Part shown: piece by piece, positions 18,563-27,663 of the stretch
Layout: each line of letters opens with the position of its first letter
How positions within the stretch are numbered: position 1 is the stretch's first letter
Source: Lachnospiraceae bacterium V9D3004
Lineage (GTDB): Bacteria > Bacillota > Clostridia > Lachnospirales > Lachnospiraceae
Reading direction: 5' to 3'
Assembly: GCA_000621985.1 (NCBI GenBank)
Contig: JHWW01000013.1
Location: forward strand, 33,631-97,630
Length of the DNA stretch: 64,000 nucleotides
The notes under the pieces: generated by a model
The model's input: the letters and a program-made list of their open reading frames with translations, nothing else
What the model was told of the DNA's origin: nothing
Database searches by the model: none
Translations under genes and position numbers: made by a program

Positions 18563-20497
18563 TTACTGTTTTATCAATTCTTCCATGCCGTCCCAATCAA
18601 ATGATCTGAGCATACAATCTATCTCTTTCATCTTCCTGTCGTCTTCTTTCGGAAGAGCATATTCTTTTAACTGTTCAAGTATCATCTCCACCGCATCATA
18701 ATCCATCATAGGAATTACTTCAGCAAGTGCACTGTAGGCTTCTTTAAGTTTATCTTCGGGGATCATTTCCTTATCTTCCCCATCTTCTTTTACCTCGCGG
18801 AGACGACTGAGTTTTTCTTTATATGCCTCATATTCCGATAAGAGTTTATCGTGATTCTCATCTATATAATCCTTATCTTCCCTGTTTCCTGCATCCTCAA
18901 GTGAGGCAGCAAGTTTTGAAAGCTCCATGGCACCGATGATCCTTGCGGAACTCTTCAATGCATGAACCTTGATCGTATATAATCTTATATTGTCACTCTC
19001 ATAGGAATTCCTTATAACATTCGCGTTACTGTCAATAGTGTCAAGGAAGAGATTGAGTGAGAATATATAATTACCGATTCCGCCGGAATTACTTATTCCC
19101 TCATCAACGGACAATCCTTCAGTCTCATATATCCAATGCATATCCGGTGGTATCTCGGTAAGATCTTCCACTGCATCTTCTTCTGTCGGTTTTTTAACCA
19201 TATTTTCGGGGAGATACTTAAGTATTGCCTTCTCAAGAGCAAGACTGTCTACAGGTTTTGCAAGATAACCGTTGAATCCTTTTGATACGTAATATTCTTC
19301 TCCCAATGCGGAATTCGCGGTAAGTACGTATACCGGAAGATCCGGATCGCTCTCACGTATCTTTGCGATCGTCTCTATTCCATCCATGCCGGGCATCATA
19401 TGATCAAGAAGCACCACGTTGAATTTTGTCTCTTTTATCTTCTCAAGACATTCTTCTCCGCTGCTTGCAGTAGTAACGAATACTCTCGTTGCCTTTAACA
19501 GACCCTTGATAACATTAAGATTCATCGGAGTATCGTCAACAACAAGGATATCCGCATCCGGAGCAACAAACTGCGGCACGTACGGTCCGTTTGCCGCATT
19601 TTCATCATGTTCTCTGAATACGCCTATCGGTGTAGCGTCAATGATCTTTTGTGTCACTGTCAATATGAATTCTGTTCCTTTTCCATACTCACTCTCAAAA
19701 GTGATATCACCCCCAAGAAGCTCAGTGAATCTCCTCGATATATCAAGTCCGAGTCCTGTTCCCTGTATACCGCTGTTTTTCTGCTCATCAAGGCGTTCGT
19801 ATGCCATGAAGAGTTTGTCTTTATCTTCTTCCTTAACGCCTATGCCGGTATCTTTTACATTGATGCGGATCTTACATTCGTCATCCTCTCTTTCATCCAT
19901 TGACACATACAGCGCAAATCCGCCTTTTTCGGTATATTTTAATGCATTCGTAAGAAGATTCAACACGATCTGCTTGATCTTTCCCGCATCGCCGTACAGA
20001 CGTTTCGGCAGCAGTTCGTCAATAACCACTTCGAATACAAGCTCTTTTTCGGTACTCCTCATTCTTATCATGGATACGATGGATCTTAACACATCCTGCA
20101 CATCATATTCCTGTTCCACAAGATGCATCTTTCCGGATTCGATCTTTGACATGTCAAGTACATCGTTGATCAGAGAAAGAAGCGATTCGGTTGCATTTCT
20201 GATATCGAAAGCATAATTCATCATCGACATAAAATATTCCTTGGGAACGCCGGTTGGATCCTCTCTCATGACCATTTCGTTCATTCCCATTATTGTATTG
20301 ATGGGCGTACGTATCTCATGAGATATGTTGGCTAAGAATCTCGATTTTGCAGTATTGGCACGTTCGGCCTCTTCCTTTGCCATTCTGATCTCTTCGTACT
20401 GCTTATTAATGGTCAGCTTCATGATACGCCAGACAATAATGCCTGTGATCATCATGAGGATCAAAGCCGCAATTATATTAATAAGGATATCTGACAT
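18563..20497 (-). CDS. Hybrid histidine kinase (HisKA-HATPase-REC-HPt)
   Basis: 644 residues; start after AAAGGAGG. One N-terminal membrane helix (about 5-25) and a short coil replace a sensor domain. HisKA has ANISHEIRTPINTIMGM with phospho-acceptor His60. The ATPase domain has the N box QIVLNLLTNALKYT, G1 DTGIGV and G2 GTGLGL. The receiver begins DILVVDDTP, with phospho-acceptor Asp365 in VVLLDHMMPG and the conserved Lys in YLAKPV. A C-terminal HPt domain has His512 in KVHALKSSA. A full phosphorelay is thus in one chain, but no separate response regulator or DNA-binding output is encoded nearby. It probably receives its input from the membrane partners in the same operon. Confidence 0.92.
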   Translation of the reverse strand: MSDILINIIAALILMMITGIIVWRIMKLTINKQYEEIRMAKEEAERANTAKSRFLANISHEIRTPINTIMGMNEMVMREDPTGVPKEYFMSMMNYAFDIRNATESLLSLINDVLDMSKIESGKMHLVEQEYDVQDVLRSIVSMIRMRSTEKELVFEVVIDELLPKRLYGDAGKIKQIVLNLLTNALKYTEKGGFALYVSMDEREDDECKIRINVKDTGIGVKEEDKDKLFMAYERLDEQKNSGIQGTGLGLDISRRFTELLGGDITFESEYGKGTEFILTVTQKIIDATPIGVFREHDENAANGPYVPQFVAPDADILVVDDTPMNLNVIKGLLKATRVFVTTASSGEECLEKIKETKFNVVLLDHMMPGMDGIETIAKIRESDPDLPVYVLTANSALGEEYYVSKGFNGYLAKPVDSLALEKAILKYLPENMVKKPTEEDAVEDLTEIPPDMHWIYETEGLSVDEGISNSGGIGNYIFSLNLFLDTIDSNANVIRNSYESDNIRLYTIKVHALKSSARIIGAMELSKLAASLEDAGNREDKDYIDENHDKLLSEYEAYKEKLSRLREVKEDGEDKEMIPEDKLKEAYSALAEVIPMMDYDAVEMILEQLKEYALPKEDDRKMKEIDCMLRSFDWDGMEELIKQ

Positions 20498-20509
20498 GAC
20501 AACCTCCTT

Positions 20510-22648
20510 TTACCGCTCCCTGTTATACTTTCTTAAGATAACCTTAACTTCGGGCAGAGCCTCCAAGAATACTTCCACACATTTCGGATCAAACTGGGTA
20601 CCTTTTCCCTGCTCTATTATCTTAACGGCTTCATCGAGTGAATATGCCGGTTTATAAACACGCGCCGACGTAAGCGCATCAAATACATCCGCAACGGCCA
20701 TTATTCGTGCCGATAACGGAATGACTTCACCGTGAAGCTCTTCGGGATATCCTTTTCCGTCCCAGCGTTCATGGTGATAAGCTGCCATATTTCTTGCTTC
20801 CTTAAGATAATTCTCTCCTTCCATCGTGCTGATGGCATCTTCTATGATCTTCTTGCCCAATGTGGTATGTGTCTTCATGATCTCATATTCTTCCGGCGAT
20901 AATCTCTCAGGTTTGTTAAGAACGCCGTCGGAAATATTGATCTTACCCACATCATGAAGCGGTGATGATCTTATAACGTCGGATATGAACTTTGGAGTGA
21001 TCTTCTCGGCATAATATCCTTTTTTCTTCAATCCCTCCACTATGAGCTTCACATATGCCGATGTTTTCTGAATATGAGCACCGGTATCCGAATCCCGGTT
21101 TTCCACCATGTCCGCCATCGTTATGATAAGACCGTCCTGCATCTTTGCGGTTGAATTGGATAATTGAGTTATACTCCTTGTCTGTTCGGCCTGATTTGTT
21201 GTCATACGACATATTGAATTATATAATCGTTCGATCTCATCTCCCGTATGGATATTAAGGCCTCTGAGCCCCTTGACATATTCATCCAGATGTTCCTGTG
21301 AATCTCCGATATGGTGTGAGAAATCATCCACATACATTGTCATTGACCTTACCGGATATATGATATGATAATCTGTCATCCATACGATAAATGTACACAA
21401 CAGAACAAAGAATCCAAAAAATACCGAGATCATCTCAACTACGAAACTGTGATCAAGATCGATAAGCCGTTGAACATCAACATCTGCGATGGCATAGCAG
21501 GTACATTTTCCTTTTGAATCGTATACCGGATAAGCAGCCGTAAGCAAATGACCGTATTCGTCATCGGTAATTATCGGCTCAACTTCTTCTCCCGCAAGTA
21601 ACTTGGAAATAAACGGAGTAAATCCCTCATCAAAAGGTATTACTTCTCCAATATCATCCGCCGGAGTGTCTTCGGTATCTATATCAAATACAACATGGAA
21701 TCCGTCTTCTTCCATCCTGTATACATACAGATACGCTATCTCCGGTGAACTGAACAGAATATCTTTAAGGCGCTTTTCGGTTTCATAGTAATCCTCTTCT
21801 TTTCCTTCATTTTTCAGATATTCATCTACCCTGTTACCATTTATCATTGTTGAAGCTAACTTTGCAGTTCCCATTGCCATGGCCGTATGTTCATTTACAA
21901 GAGATTTGTGATATGTTCTTGCGCTGATAACCGTTCCCACAACGGCAACGATAGTAAGTGAGATCATAAGAACGAGAAGCATCTTGATACGCATGGATAC
22001 GACGCGGACATTTGACTTCTCTTTATGGACCATCTTATCAATGTCCTCAGGTGTCTGCATCCACATATTAAACTTAAAATATCTGTATAACCTTTTCGGC
22101 ACAATATGTAATATACCTAAAGCAATAGTGGAAGTGACTGCCTTATCGGGCAGATCTGTTATAATACTTGCAAGAATGTAGGACATATACCTGTTAAATA
22201 TCCCGGTCCTGTATATCGCTGCACTCAGAGATTCACTGTCAAATGTAATACCATCAATAAACATCGGGATCAGCGCTCCGATACCTCCGCCTATTAACGT
22301 AAAAACAATGATCGCAACCGGAAATCCCCATTTATGTTTTAATATTCCCTTACTTGCAAGATATGTCGCCGATAAAGCGATCAATATATTAATGATCCCG
22401 TAATATAATGATGCGGGTACGATCATACTCTTAACGATATAGGTTGCAAAACCCACGGCAACACCGGGAAGATATCCGCCCATAACCGCAACGGCAACCG
22501 TGCCGGCCGTATCCAGGTACATCGGCCAGCCAAACACAGTCACCAGTTCGTTTAGCAGCATATTGATCATAAAACCGCCAAGACATACTAACAAAGCGGT
22601 CATATTCTGTTTTTTAATGAAAAAATCAGGCGTTTTGTTTTTTTTCAT
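20510..22648 (-). CDS. Membrane HD-GYP domain c-di-GMP phosphodiesterase
   Basis: 712 residues; start after GGTGAGGT. The N-terminal about 190 residues have five or six helices resembling ECF-transporter S components (LDTAGTVAVAVMGGYLPGVAVGF). Then comes a helix, an extracytoplasmic sensor domain of about 170 residues, another helix, a HAMP-like segment and an HD-GYP domain: His565-Asp566 in LHDVGKINISDGVLNKP, YHHERWDGKGYPEEL, and RIMAVADVFDALTS. All motifs for hydrolysis of cyclic di-GMP are present. Its stop and the next gene's start are 12 nt apart; upstream it follows the secreted SH3-like gene by 5 nt. Confidence 0.9.
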   Translation of the reverse strand: MKKNKTPDFFIKKQNMTALLVCLGGFMINMLLNELVTVFGWPMYLDTAGTVAVAVMGGYLPGVAVGFATYIVKSMIVPASLYYGIINILIALSATYLASKGILKHKWGFPVAIIVFTLIGGGIGALIPMFIDGITFDSESLSAAIYRTGIFNRYMSYILASIITDLPDKAVTSTIALGILHIVPKRLYRYFKFNMWMQTPEDIDKMVHKEKSNVRVVSMRIKMLLVLMISLTIVAVVGTVISARTYHKSLVNEHTAMAMGTAKLASTMINGNRVDEYLKNEGKEEDYYETEKRLKDILFSSPEIAYLYVYRMEEDGFHVVFDIDTEDTPADDIGEVIPFDEGFTPFISKLLAGEEVEPIITDDEYGHLLTAAYPVYDSKGKCTCYAIADVDVQRLIDLDHSFVVEMISVFFGFFVLLCTFIVWMTDYHIIYPVRSMTMYVDDFSHHIGDSQEHLDEYVKGLRGLNIHTGDEIERLYNSICRMTTNQAEQTRSITQLSNSTAKMQDGLIITMADMVENRDSDTGAHIQKTSAYVKLIVEGLKKKGYYAEKITPKFISDVIRSSPLHDVGKINISDGVLNKPERLSPEEYEIMKTHTTLGKKIIEDAISTMEGENYLKEARNMAAYHHERWDGKGYPEELHGEVIPLSARIMAVADVFDALTSARVYKPAYSLDEAVKIIEQGKGTQFDPKCVEVFLEALPEVKVILRKYNRER

Positions 22649-22653
22649 TTACC

Positions 22654-23508
22654 TCACCCTGCAAGCATAACTCCCTTAAACGGTCCGTCTGTTTCAGCCG
22701 GAAGCCATCCGGTCTTTTTTCCGCATTTGAACTGAAGGAAGTATTCTTTTTTATATTTTCTTACTTTCTGAATCTTTACTTTCTTTCCTTTTTTTACAGT
22801 GAAAGCAACTTTCTTGGATCCGGCCTTCTTATAGAACTTTACATCCGATGCTGTTTTATAATTCTTAGCCTTATTAACTTTTACTGTATCACCGCTTAAT
22901 ACGAACTTTCCGTTCTTTAATACGTACTTATAAGTATAATTAATATATCCCGTTGCTACCATCTGTCCACTGTATTCAACTTCGATCGAACCTTTACCGC
23001 CTTTTACTTTACCGGTATATATATGAAAACTTCCTTTGGGCCAGTTAGTTGAATCGAACGCCACAAGATTGTCAAGCTTTTTCGTTGATGAATTATAAGC
23101 ATATATTCCGTCGATACCCGGATCTTCATTTTCAAAGGTATTCTTGATATGGAGATATTCTTCGGTATTGTCAGCTCCCTTAACATATTCTATCGTAAAT
23201 GAATATCCCGAATCACTAGGAAACGTCATGACCGAATTGCCATTGATCGTCATTTTAAGGTTGGACAGACCGTAACTGTCATTATCGATCGTTGAAGTAA
23301 CGGCAATCTTATCGGCAACGCCGTCCCCGTCCACATCAACATCCATGGTGCCTTCGCTGACAGAATTAGCAAAACTGAGCTCAATAACGTCTGCTACCGC
23401 AGCCGCACTGTTTCCTTTTACCATTGATACTCCTGTGATACACACTGCCCCCGCAAACAATATTGCGCTACCTTTCAGACATTTACTGATTAATTTGTTT
23501 TTCTTCAT
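22654..23508 (-). CDS. Secreted SH3-like domain protein, first gene of the signalling operon
   Basis: 284 residues with a signal peptide (GSAILFAGAVCITGVSMVKG, cut likely near NSAAA). The middle part, with DVDVDGDGVADKIAVTS and a strand-rich region, resembles secreted proteins that carry an EF-hand-like DxDxDG calcium motif. The last about 65 residues (KTASDVKFYKKAGSKKVAFTV, then KTGWLP) look like a bacterial SH3 domain, usually a cell-wall ligand binder. Position 5 nt before the HD-GYP sensor gene suggests it delivers an extracellular cue to the operon's membrane proteins. That role is inference; the family is not firmly recognised. Confidence 0.75.
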   Translation of the reverse strand: MKKNKLISKCLKGSAILFAGAVCITGVSMVKGNSAAAVADVIELSFANSVSEGTMDVDVDGDGVADKIAVTSTIDNDSYGLSNLKMTINGNSVMTFPSDSGYSFTIEYVKGADNTEEYLHIKNTFENEDPGIDGIYAYNSSTKKLDNLVAFDSTNWPKGSFHIYTGKVKGGKGSIEVEYSGQMVATGYINYTYKYVLKNGKFVLSGDTVKVNKAKNYKTASDVKFYKKAGSKKVAFTVKKGKKVKIQKVRKYKKEYFLQFKCGKKTGWLPAETDGPFKGVMLAG

Positions 23509-23537
23509 AACCTAACACTCCCCTTATTTTTTTAATG

Positions 23538-23634
23538 TTTCGCCCCTATTATACCCTATATGAGGCTGTGATTCCACTATATTTCTTTGAATTTGAGGAA
23601 CTTTATGGCAGGCGGCAGGTCCGCAGGGGCGAAA
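23538..23634. repeat. Intergenic inverted repeat
   Basis: TTTCGCCCCT (23538-23547) and AGGGGCGAAA (23625-23634) form a perfect 10-bp inverted repeat about 78 nt apart, in the 179-nt gap between the signalling operon and the nucleotidyltransferase gene. The sequence to its right has further GC-rich palindromic pieces. Possibly a degenerate palindromic element. Confidence 0.45.
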
Positions 23635-23687
23635 AGTCTCACAGCGAACTACGTTCGGATTGTGGCCGCCTCAAGCTACTCGGCGCC

Positions 23688-24896
23688 TCACGTCTTCTTG
23701 AGGTTTCGCAGGATCCGCACTTCCCTTATTATATTGCCGCTTCTTAAGAAGATTCCCCTCAGAATTCGAATCACCCAGACGAACGGAATAAGTACAGTGT
23801 ACTTTGCGGGCGGATAAAACGGATATAACTCGTTCTTGCCGGGAAATGTCCGCTTTATACAATATCGTAATCTCATACCGGCAGTAACTTTTCCATCTTC
23901 TCCGGCAAGATCCTTCATTCGGTTGGTGACCCTGTATTTCACTGTTCCGTACGTACCTGAAGTGAGTATATATGTCAATTCGGATCTGTAGTCTTCAGGA
24001 AGAGCACGTAATTGTTTTATTGTATTATCCGGATCCGATAACAACGTTTCAGCAAGATATCTGATCTTCTTTTCAAATTCCGACAATCCAAGCTTCTCAA
24101 GTTCCGTGTCAATATAATCTCTGTCGGCATCCGCAAATACCCTGTTCATCACATATGTATCGGTAAGCGTACGTATCCCCGTTCCGGAACCGGAATGGTG
24201 CTTATTCGCATGAGTGATCACATACACATAAAAGTCTTCATCCGAAAAATGATATCCATATCTTTTATCATCATCAATAACTGCCCTGCTCCATACATCC
24301 CTGTAATAATCTGCCACATCATTTTCATTATCCGAATCTTCAAATAACTTCATGTGCATCTCAAAATTATAGACAGGCTCCTTGTAATAGCAGTCATGCA
24401 CGGCGCTTCTTCCTGTTTTGGCATCATAACCTTTTTCTACCATGAATGTTTTAAATTTCTTTCTGCATTCAGCCCCCGAATCATACAGAATATCATTATC
24501 AGCCATCTGTCTCATACCGTACTTCGGGTAGTATGTCTGCAATACCACGCCTTTCAAAGGAAGATAACGGATCTTTTCTCTTTCCATAAATGAGATCATT
24601 TCTCCCCTCTCGGCATCAAACAGGATGCTCTTTCGGATTGCCTTATTCTTACCTGTTCTAAACCTGTCCGCCACGTCCGGAGCAATACCTTTGTATCCAT
24701 TATTTTCCAGTGTAAATGCGATCAGCGATTCTATAGAATGCCTTTTGGCTACTGAATATAAAAGTCCGGAATCCACTCCGGAATATATATCTGTATCGGG
24801 CAAGGCCTCATTAAGGGCACATGCCGCAAGGTACATAAGTATCTCTCCGACGCTTCCCGTCATCTCTTCCCTGGTGTGTTCTTTGTTGTTATTCAT
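23688..24896 (-). CDS. Nucleotidyltransferase-fold protein (NTP_transf_5 type)
   Basis: 402 residues; start preceded by GGAGGG. The central part, IRYLPLKGVVLQTYYPKYGMRQMADNDILY, is the diagnostic motif of the uncharacterised nucleotidyltransferase family NTP_transf_5 (PF14907), including the acidic D-x-D pair of DND. A DCYYKEPVYNFEMHMKLF stretch also fits. Family members are found in surface-polysaccharide loci and, repeatedly, beside PqqD proteins and ABC exporters in peptide-modification loci. Here it lies about 300 nt downstream of such a set, so it could transfer a nucleotide or nucleotide-derived group to the peptide or another metabolite. The reaction is not known. Confidence 0.75.
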   Translation of the reverse strand: MNNNKEHTREEMTGSVGEILMYLAACALNEALPDTDIYSGVDSGLLYSVAKRHSIESLIAFTLENNGYKGIAPDVADRFRTGKNKAIRKSILFDAERGEMISFMEREKIRYLPLKGVVLQTYYPKYGMRQMADNDILYDSGAECRKKFKTFMVEKGYDAKTGRSAVHDCYYKEPVYNFEMHMKLFEDSDNENDVADYYRDVWSRAVIDDDKRYGYHFSDEDFYVYVITHANKHHSGSGTGIRTLTDTYVMNRVFADADRDYIDTELEKLGLSEFEKKIRYLAETLLSDPDNTIKQLRALPEDYRSELTYILTSGTYGTVKYRVTNRMKDLAGEDGKVTAGMRLRYCIKRTFPGKNELYPFYPPAKYTVLIPFVWVIRILRGIFLRSGNIIREVRILRNLKKT

Positions 24897-24934
24897 ACAT
24901 CTGTTATTATCCCTCCAAAGTGTCTAAGTCTTTA

Positions 24935-25084
24935 TTAAAAATCCAAACTATCTCTATTCAAAAGAAAACTCTTCATTCCCATGATCACATATCCTTCATC
25001 ATTTCTCCATGGTTTTGAAGATCCATTTACAATTACGATTTTTTTAAAGGAATCGGGAATATTTCTAAAGCAAAAGTCAATCAT
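24935..25084 (-). CDS. Possible 49-residue small protein in the gap after the exporter gene
   Basis: The 307-nt gap between the exporter and the nucleotidyltransferase gene holds one short frame, ATG at 25084 to TAA at 24935, beginning MIDFCFRNIPDSFKK and ending KSFLLNRDSLDF. No good ribosome binding site is visible (only GGTAATAA upstream), and the family is not recognised. It may be a genuine small protein of the cluster, a gene fragment, or chance. Nothing else is seen in the gap. Confidence 0.25.
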   Translation of the reverse strand: MIDFCFRNIPDSFKKIVIVNGSSKPWRNDEGYVIMGMKSFLLNRDSLDF

Positions 25085-25203
25085 TTATTACCATTTTTTA
25101 AATCTATTTTTCTTTTGTTTTGTCGAGTTAAACCAAGTTAAAGACAACAGAAATTATTAAATGTATGTTCGTAAAAACACAGCAGTCACTTATCGAGTTG
25201 GTG

Positions 25204-26907
25204 CTACAAAAAATGCACCTGCCTGTCACATACCGACAATGCCGCCGGTCTGTGAGTTACAATTATAACTGTCTTGTCAGTCATTGATTTAAGGTTCTTA
25301 AGCAGCCTTTCTTCCGTCTGTCCGTCGAGTGCGCTTGTTGCTTCATCAAGTAACAATACCGGACGATCCGAATACACTGCTCTTGCTATTGCTATTCTCT
25401 GCATCTGTCCTTCGGACAATCCCGCACCTTTTTCACCGAGGATAGTATCGAGTCCTTCGGGCAGCTCCTCTATGAATTCCGATGCACAGGCTATATCAAG
25501 AGCTTCTCCTACACTTAATTCTTCGCCACGCGCATCTTTTTTTTCTTCATTTTCTTTAGCGAAAGTAACGATATCTCTTATACTTCCGCTCATGAGGTAA
25601 TTTCCCTGGGGCACATATGCGAACAGCTTTCGATAAGACACGTCCAATGTGAATCTTCCCTGTTCAGTATTTATATATCTCTCACCCGATGATAACGGAT
25701 ACAGACTCATAAGAATCTTTAACACCGTGCTCTTGCCGCATCCCGATTCCCCAGTGAATGCCACATATTCTCCATTTTTTACAGAGAGATCATAATTGTC
25801 GAATACATGTGTCTCGCCTTTTTCACCGTTCGTATATGAAAATGAGGCGCCGTTTAGTCCGAACTCCAAGAATCCGGAACCTACATACTCTATGTCTGCA
25901 CGGTCACTTCCGGCCGGCCCTGTACACACACCGGCTTCGCCGTCCTCCGGGAATTCCTCCGCCTCCATAAGGCGCTCCGCGCTGGCTATCATGGCGTAAT
26001 ATTTTGGCAGGTAACCCGTAATATTCGCAAATGGTGATTGTATCTGTCCGATAAGCTGTATAAGAGCGATGAGTGTACCGTAAGATACAGTACCATTCAA
26101 TATTCCGAACGCACCGTATACGATGCCGAGAAGGTATGCGCCGTTCATCGCAGACGCGAAGCCGACATTGCATATATTCGAAAAATGATTCTTTCGTATT
26201 CTCGCCTTCTTATGCCTATCCATCCTGTAAGAAGCCTGCTCAACATCCTCTTCTTCCACAGAATAGCTTTTTATGATCATAAGACTCTCAAGATGCTCCT
26301 GAAGGAACACCCTCACTATTCCGTCAGCCTCCTGTACTTTCTTATGAAGAGACTTCAAACGCTTTCTGAAAATATAGGTCAGTACTACAAGTAACAATCC
26401 TCCGGGAATAAGAATTACCCAGAATAACGGCTCAATGACCAGTATCATTATCGCCGCACCGATCATCCTTGCAAGCATTTCTCCTAAACCGGGCAATATA
26501 GTGCTCATTCCCTCCGCGATCACTGCTGTATCCGACGTAAGCCTGTTGACCCATTCTCCGGAATGGACTTCTGACACAGATCCGTAATCCTTCGACAAAA
26601 GAGTCTCATATAACCTCTTCTTAAAAGCATTCTCATATCCGGCTCTTGAGTATTCCTGAAGAAAACGCACTACGGCGCGCAGAGCGATCTGAACTGCAAT
26701 TAGCAGGATAAGAAATAGAATGTTCCTTATCATTTCTTCCCTGTTTCGCGACACTGCGTAATCTATCACATTGCGAAATAAAAGAGCATATAAAATACTG
26801 CTCATACCCAGGATTATCTGTACGAGCATTAAAGTAAGTATATGAATTCTTGTATTACCTAAGACCCTGTTAATATAACTGAGAGCTTTTTTATCTTTGT
26901 CCTTCAT
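25204..26907 (-). CDS. ABC exporter, fused permease-ATPase (peptide export type)
   Basis: 567 residues. An N-terminal six-helix exporter domain (about 20-310) is followed by an ATPase domain with Walker A FTGESGCGKST (about residue 388), the signature as LSEGQMQRIAIARA rather than LSGGQ, and Walker B VLLLDEATSALD. There is no N-terminal C39 peptidase domain, so leader removal would need another protease, such as the S26-like one encoded 4 nt upstream. The start at 26907 has AGGAAAA about 11 nt upstream. In the cluster context it would export the processed peptide across the membrane. The 3' end carries a copy of the repeat tail GTTGGTGCTAC. Confidence 0.9.
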   Translation of the reverse strand: MKDKDKKALSYINRVLGNTRIHILTLMLVQIILGMSSILYALLFRNVIDYAVSRNREEMIRNILFLILLIAVQIALRAVVRFLQEYSRAGYENAFKKRLYETLLSKDYGSVSEVHSGEWVNRLTSDTAVIAEGMSTILPGLGEMLARMIGAAIMILVIEPLFWVILIPGGLLLVVLTYIFRKRLKSLHKKVQEADGIVRVFLQEHLESLMIIKSYSVEEEDVEQASYRMDRHKKARIRKNHFSNICNVGFASAMNGAYLLGIVYGAFGILNGTVSYGTLIALIQLIGQIQSPFANITGYLPKYYAMIASAERLMEAEEFPEDGEAGVCTGPAGSDRADIEYVGSGFLEFGLNGASFSYTNGEKGETHVFDNYDLSVKNGEYVAFTGESGCGKSTVLKILMSLYPLSSGERYINTEQGRFTLDVSYRKLFAYVPQGNYLMSGSIRDIVTFAKENEEKKDARGEELSVGEALDIACASEFIEELPEGLDTILGEKGAGLSEGQMQRIAIARAVYSDRPVLLLDEATSALDGQTEERLLKNLKSMTDKTVIIVTHRPAALSVCDRQVHFL

Positions 26908-26911
26908 TGAT

Positions 26912-27409
26912 CTACATTTTCCTATCGAATGTTCTCTTCATCACATGCTTCACCAGTAATATTCCTGCCCTGATGTAATACAGATCACACCAGAGATGTA
27001 CATAACAACGGTAACGGATATCAGTAACCGGAATCTCTTTCCCGTTCCTTAAAACCGCAGTCAGCACACCGACAACATGCCTGTCATTTATACCGTATTC
27101 CCTATGCCTCCTGTTATCTCCGCATATTACATAATCCTCATCACGGACTTTGAGCACTCTGTGAAGCACATATGCGTGCCCCCCGTCACGTTTGTATAAA
27201 GGGACATCATACTTCTTAAGCTTCTCTGTAAGGCTGTTATCAGAAAGCATCTCCCATTCTTTTGGCCTTTCTATCACAAGCAGATCTCTTCCCTGCTTTA
27301 TGTACGGATTCATGCTGTCGCCGACACTTGTGTATATGACTTTGCCGTTTTTCATAAGCTCCGCTTCAAGACCCGATCTTTTAATGTTTGACATCATCTC
27401 ACTGCTCAT
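26912..27409 (-). CDS. S26/S24-like serine peptidase of the PqqD cluster
   Basis: 165 residues. It starts in a 4-bp ATGA overlap with the PqqD gene. The motif TSVGDSMNPYIKQG carries the nucleophile Ser32 (box B of signal peptidases). VLHRVLKV with His83 and ICGDNRRHREYG (box E, 97-99) follow, as in the Ser-His type (SipW/ER-like) signal peptidases. Unlike a membrane signal peptidase it lacks an N-terminal anchor. Stand-alone peptidases of this kind are common in clostridial RiPP-type loci. It is a candidate for removing the leader of the short peptide encoded at 29628-29753, but no cleavage site is known. Confidence 0.8.
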   Translation of the reverse strand: MSSEMMSNIKRSGLEAELMKNGKVIYTSVGDSMNPYIKQGRDLLVIERPKEWEMLSDNSLTEKLKKYDVPLYKRDGGHAYVLHRVLKVRDEDYVICGDNRRHREYGINDRHVVGVLTAVLRNGKEIPVTDIRYRCYVHLWCDLYYIRAGILLVKHVMKRTFDRKM

Positions 27410-27663
27410 TCCAAAGCACCAATCTTTTCGAGGTCATTTATCACTGTATCAACATCGCGTCTGATCACATCCTCAGGTGCATCGTACCGTTCCTTAATAA
27501 CTTCCACTATCTCATCCCTGCTTGTTTCATTTTTAAGCAGTTCAAGTATTACACCAAGTGTCTTATTGCCTTTTACTATCCCGTTAAATGATGCGCCGCC
27601 CGCAGCAACCATCAACACTTCATTATCTGAATTATGTAAAATGTATTCTTTTTTTAATTTCAT
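27406..27663 (-). CDS. PqqD-family peptide-binding protein
   Basis: 85 residues with the PqqD/RRE fold pattern: two N-terminal strands (KKEYILHNSDNEVLMVA), then FNGIVKGNKTLGVILELLKN and a helix-rich C-terminus ending DLEKIGALE. PqqD proteins bind the leader of a ribosomally made precursor peptide and present it to modifying enzymes. It overlaps the kinase gene upstream and the peptidase gene downstream by ATGA junctions, so the three are translated together, probably in fixed ratio. Confidence 0.88.
   Translation of the reverse strand: MKLKKEYILHNSDNEVLMVAAGGASFNGIVKGNKTLGVILELLKNETSRDEIVEVIKERYDAPEDVIRRDVDTVINDLEKIGALE

Noticed and set aside
19419..20216. 265-codon plus-strand frame
   Set aside because: Antisense to the histidine kinase domains.
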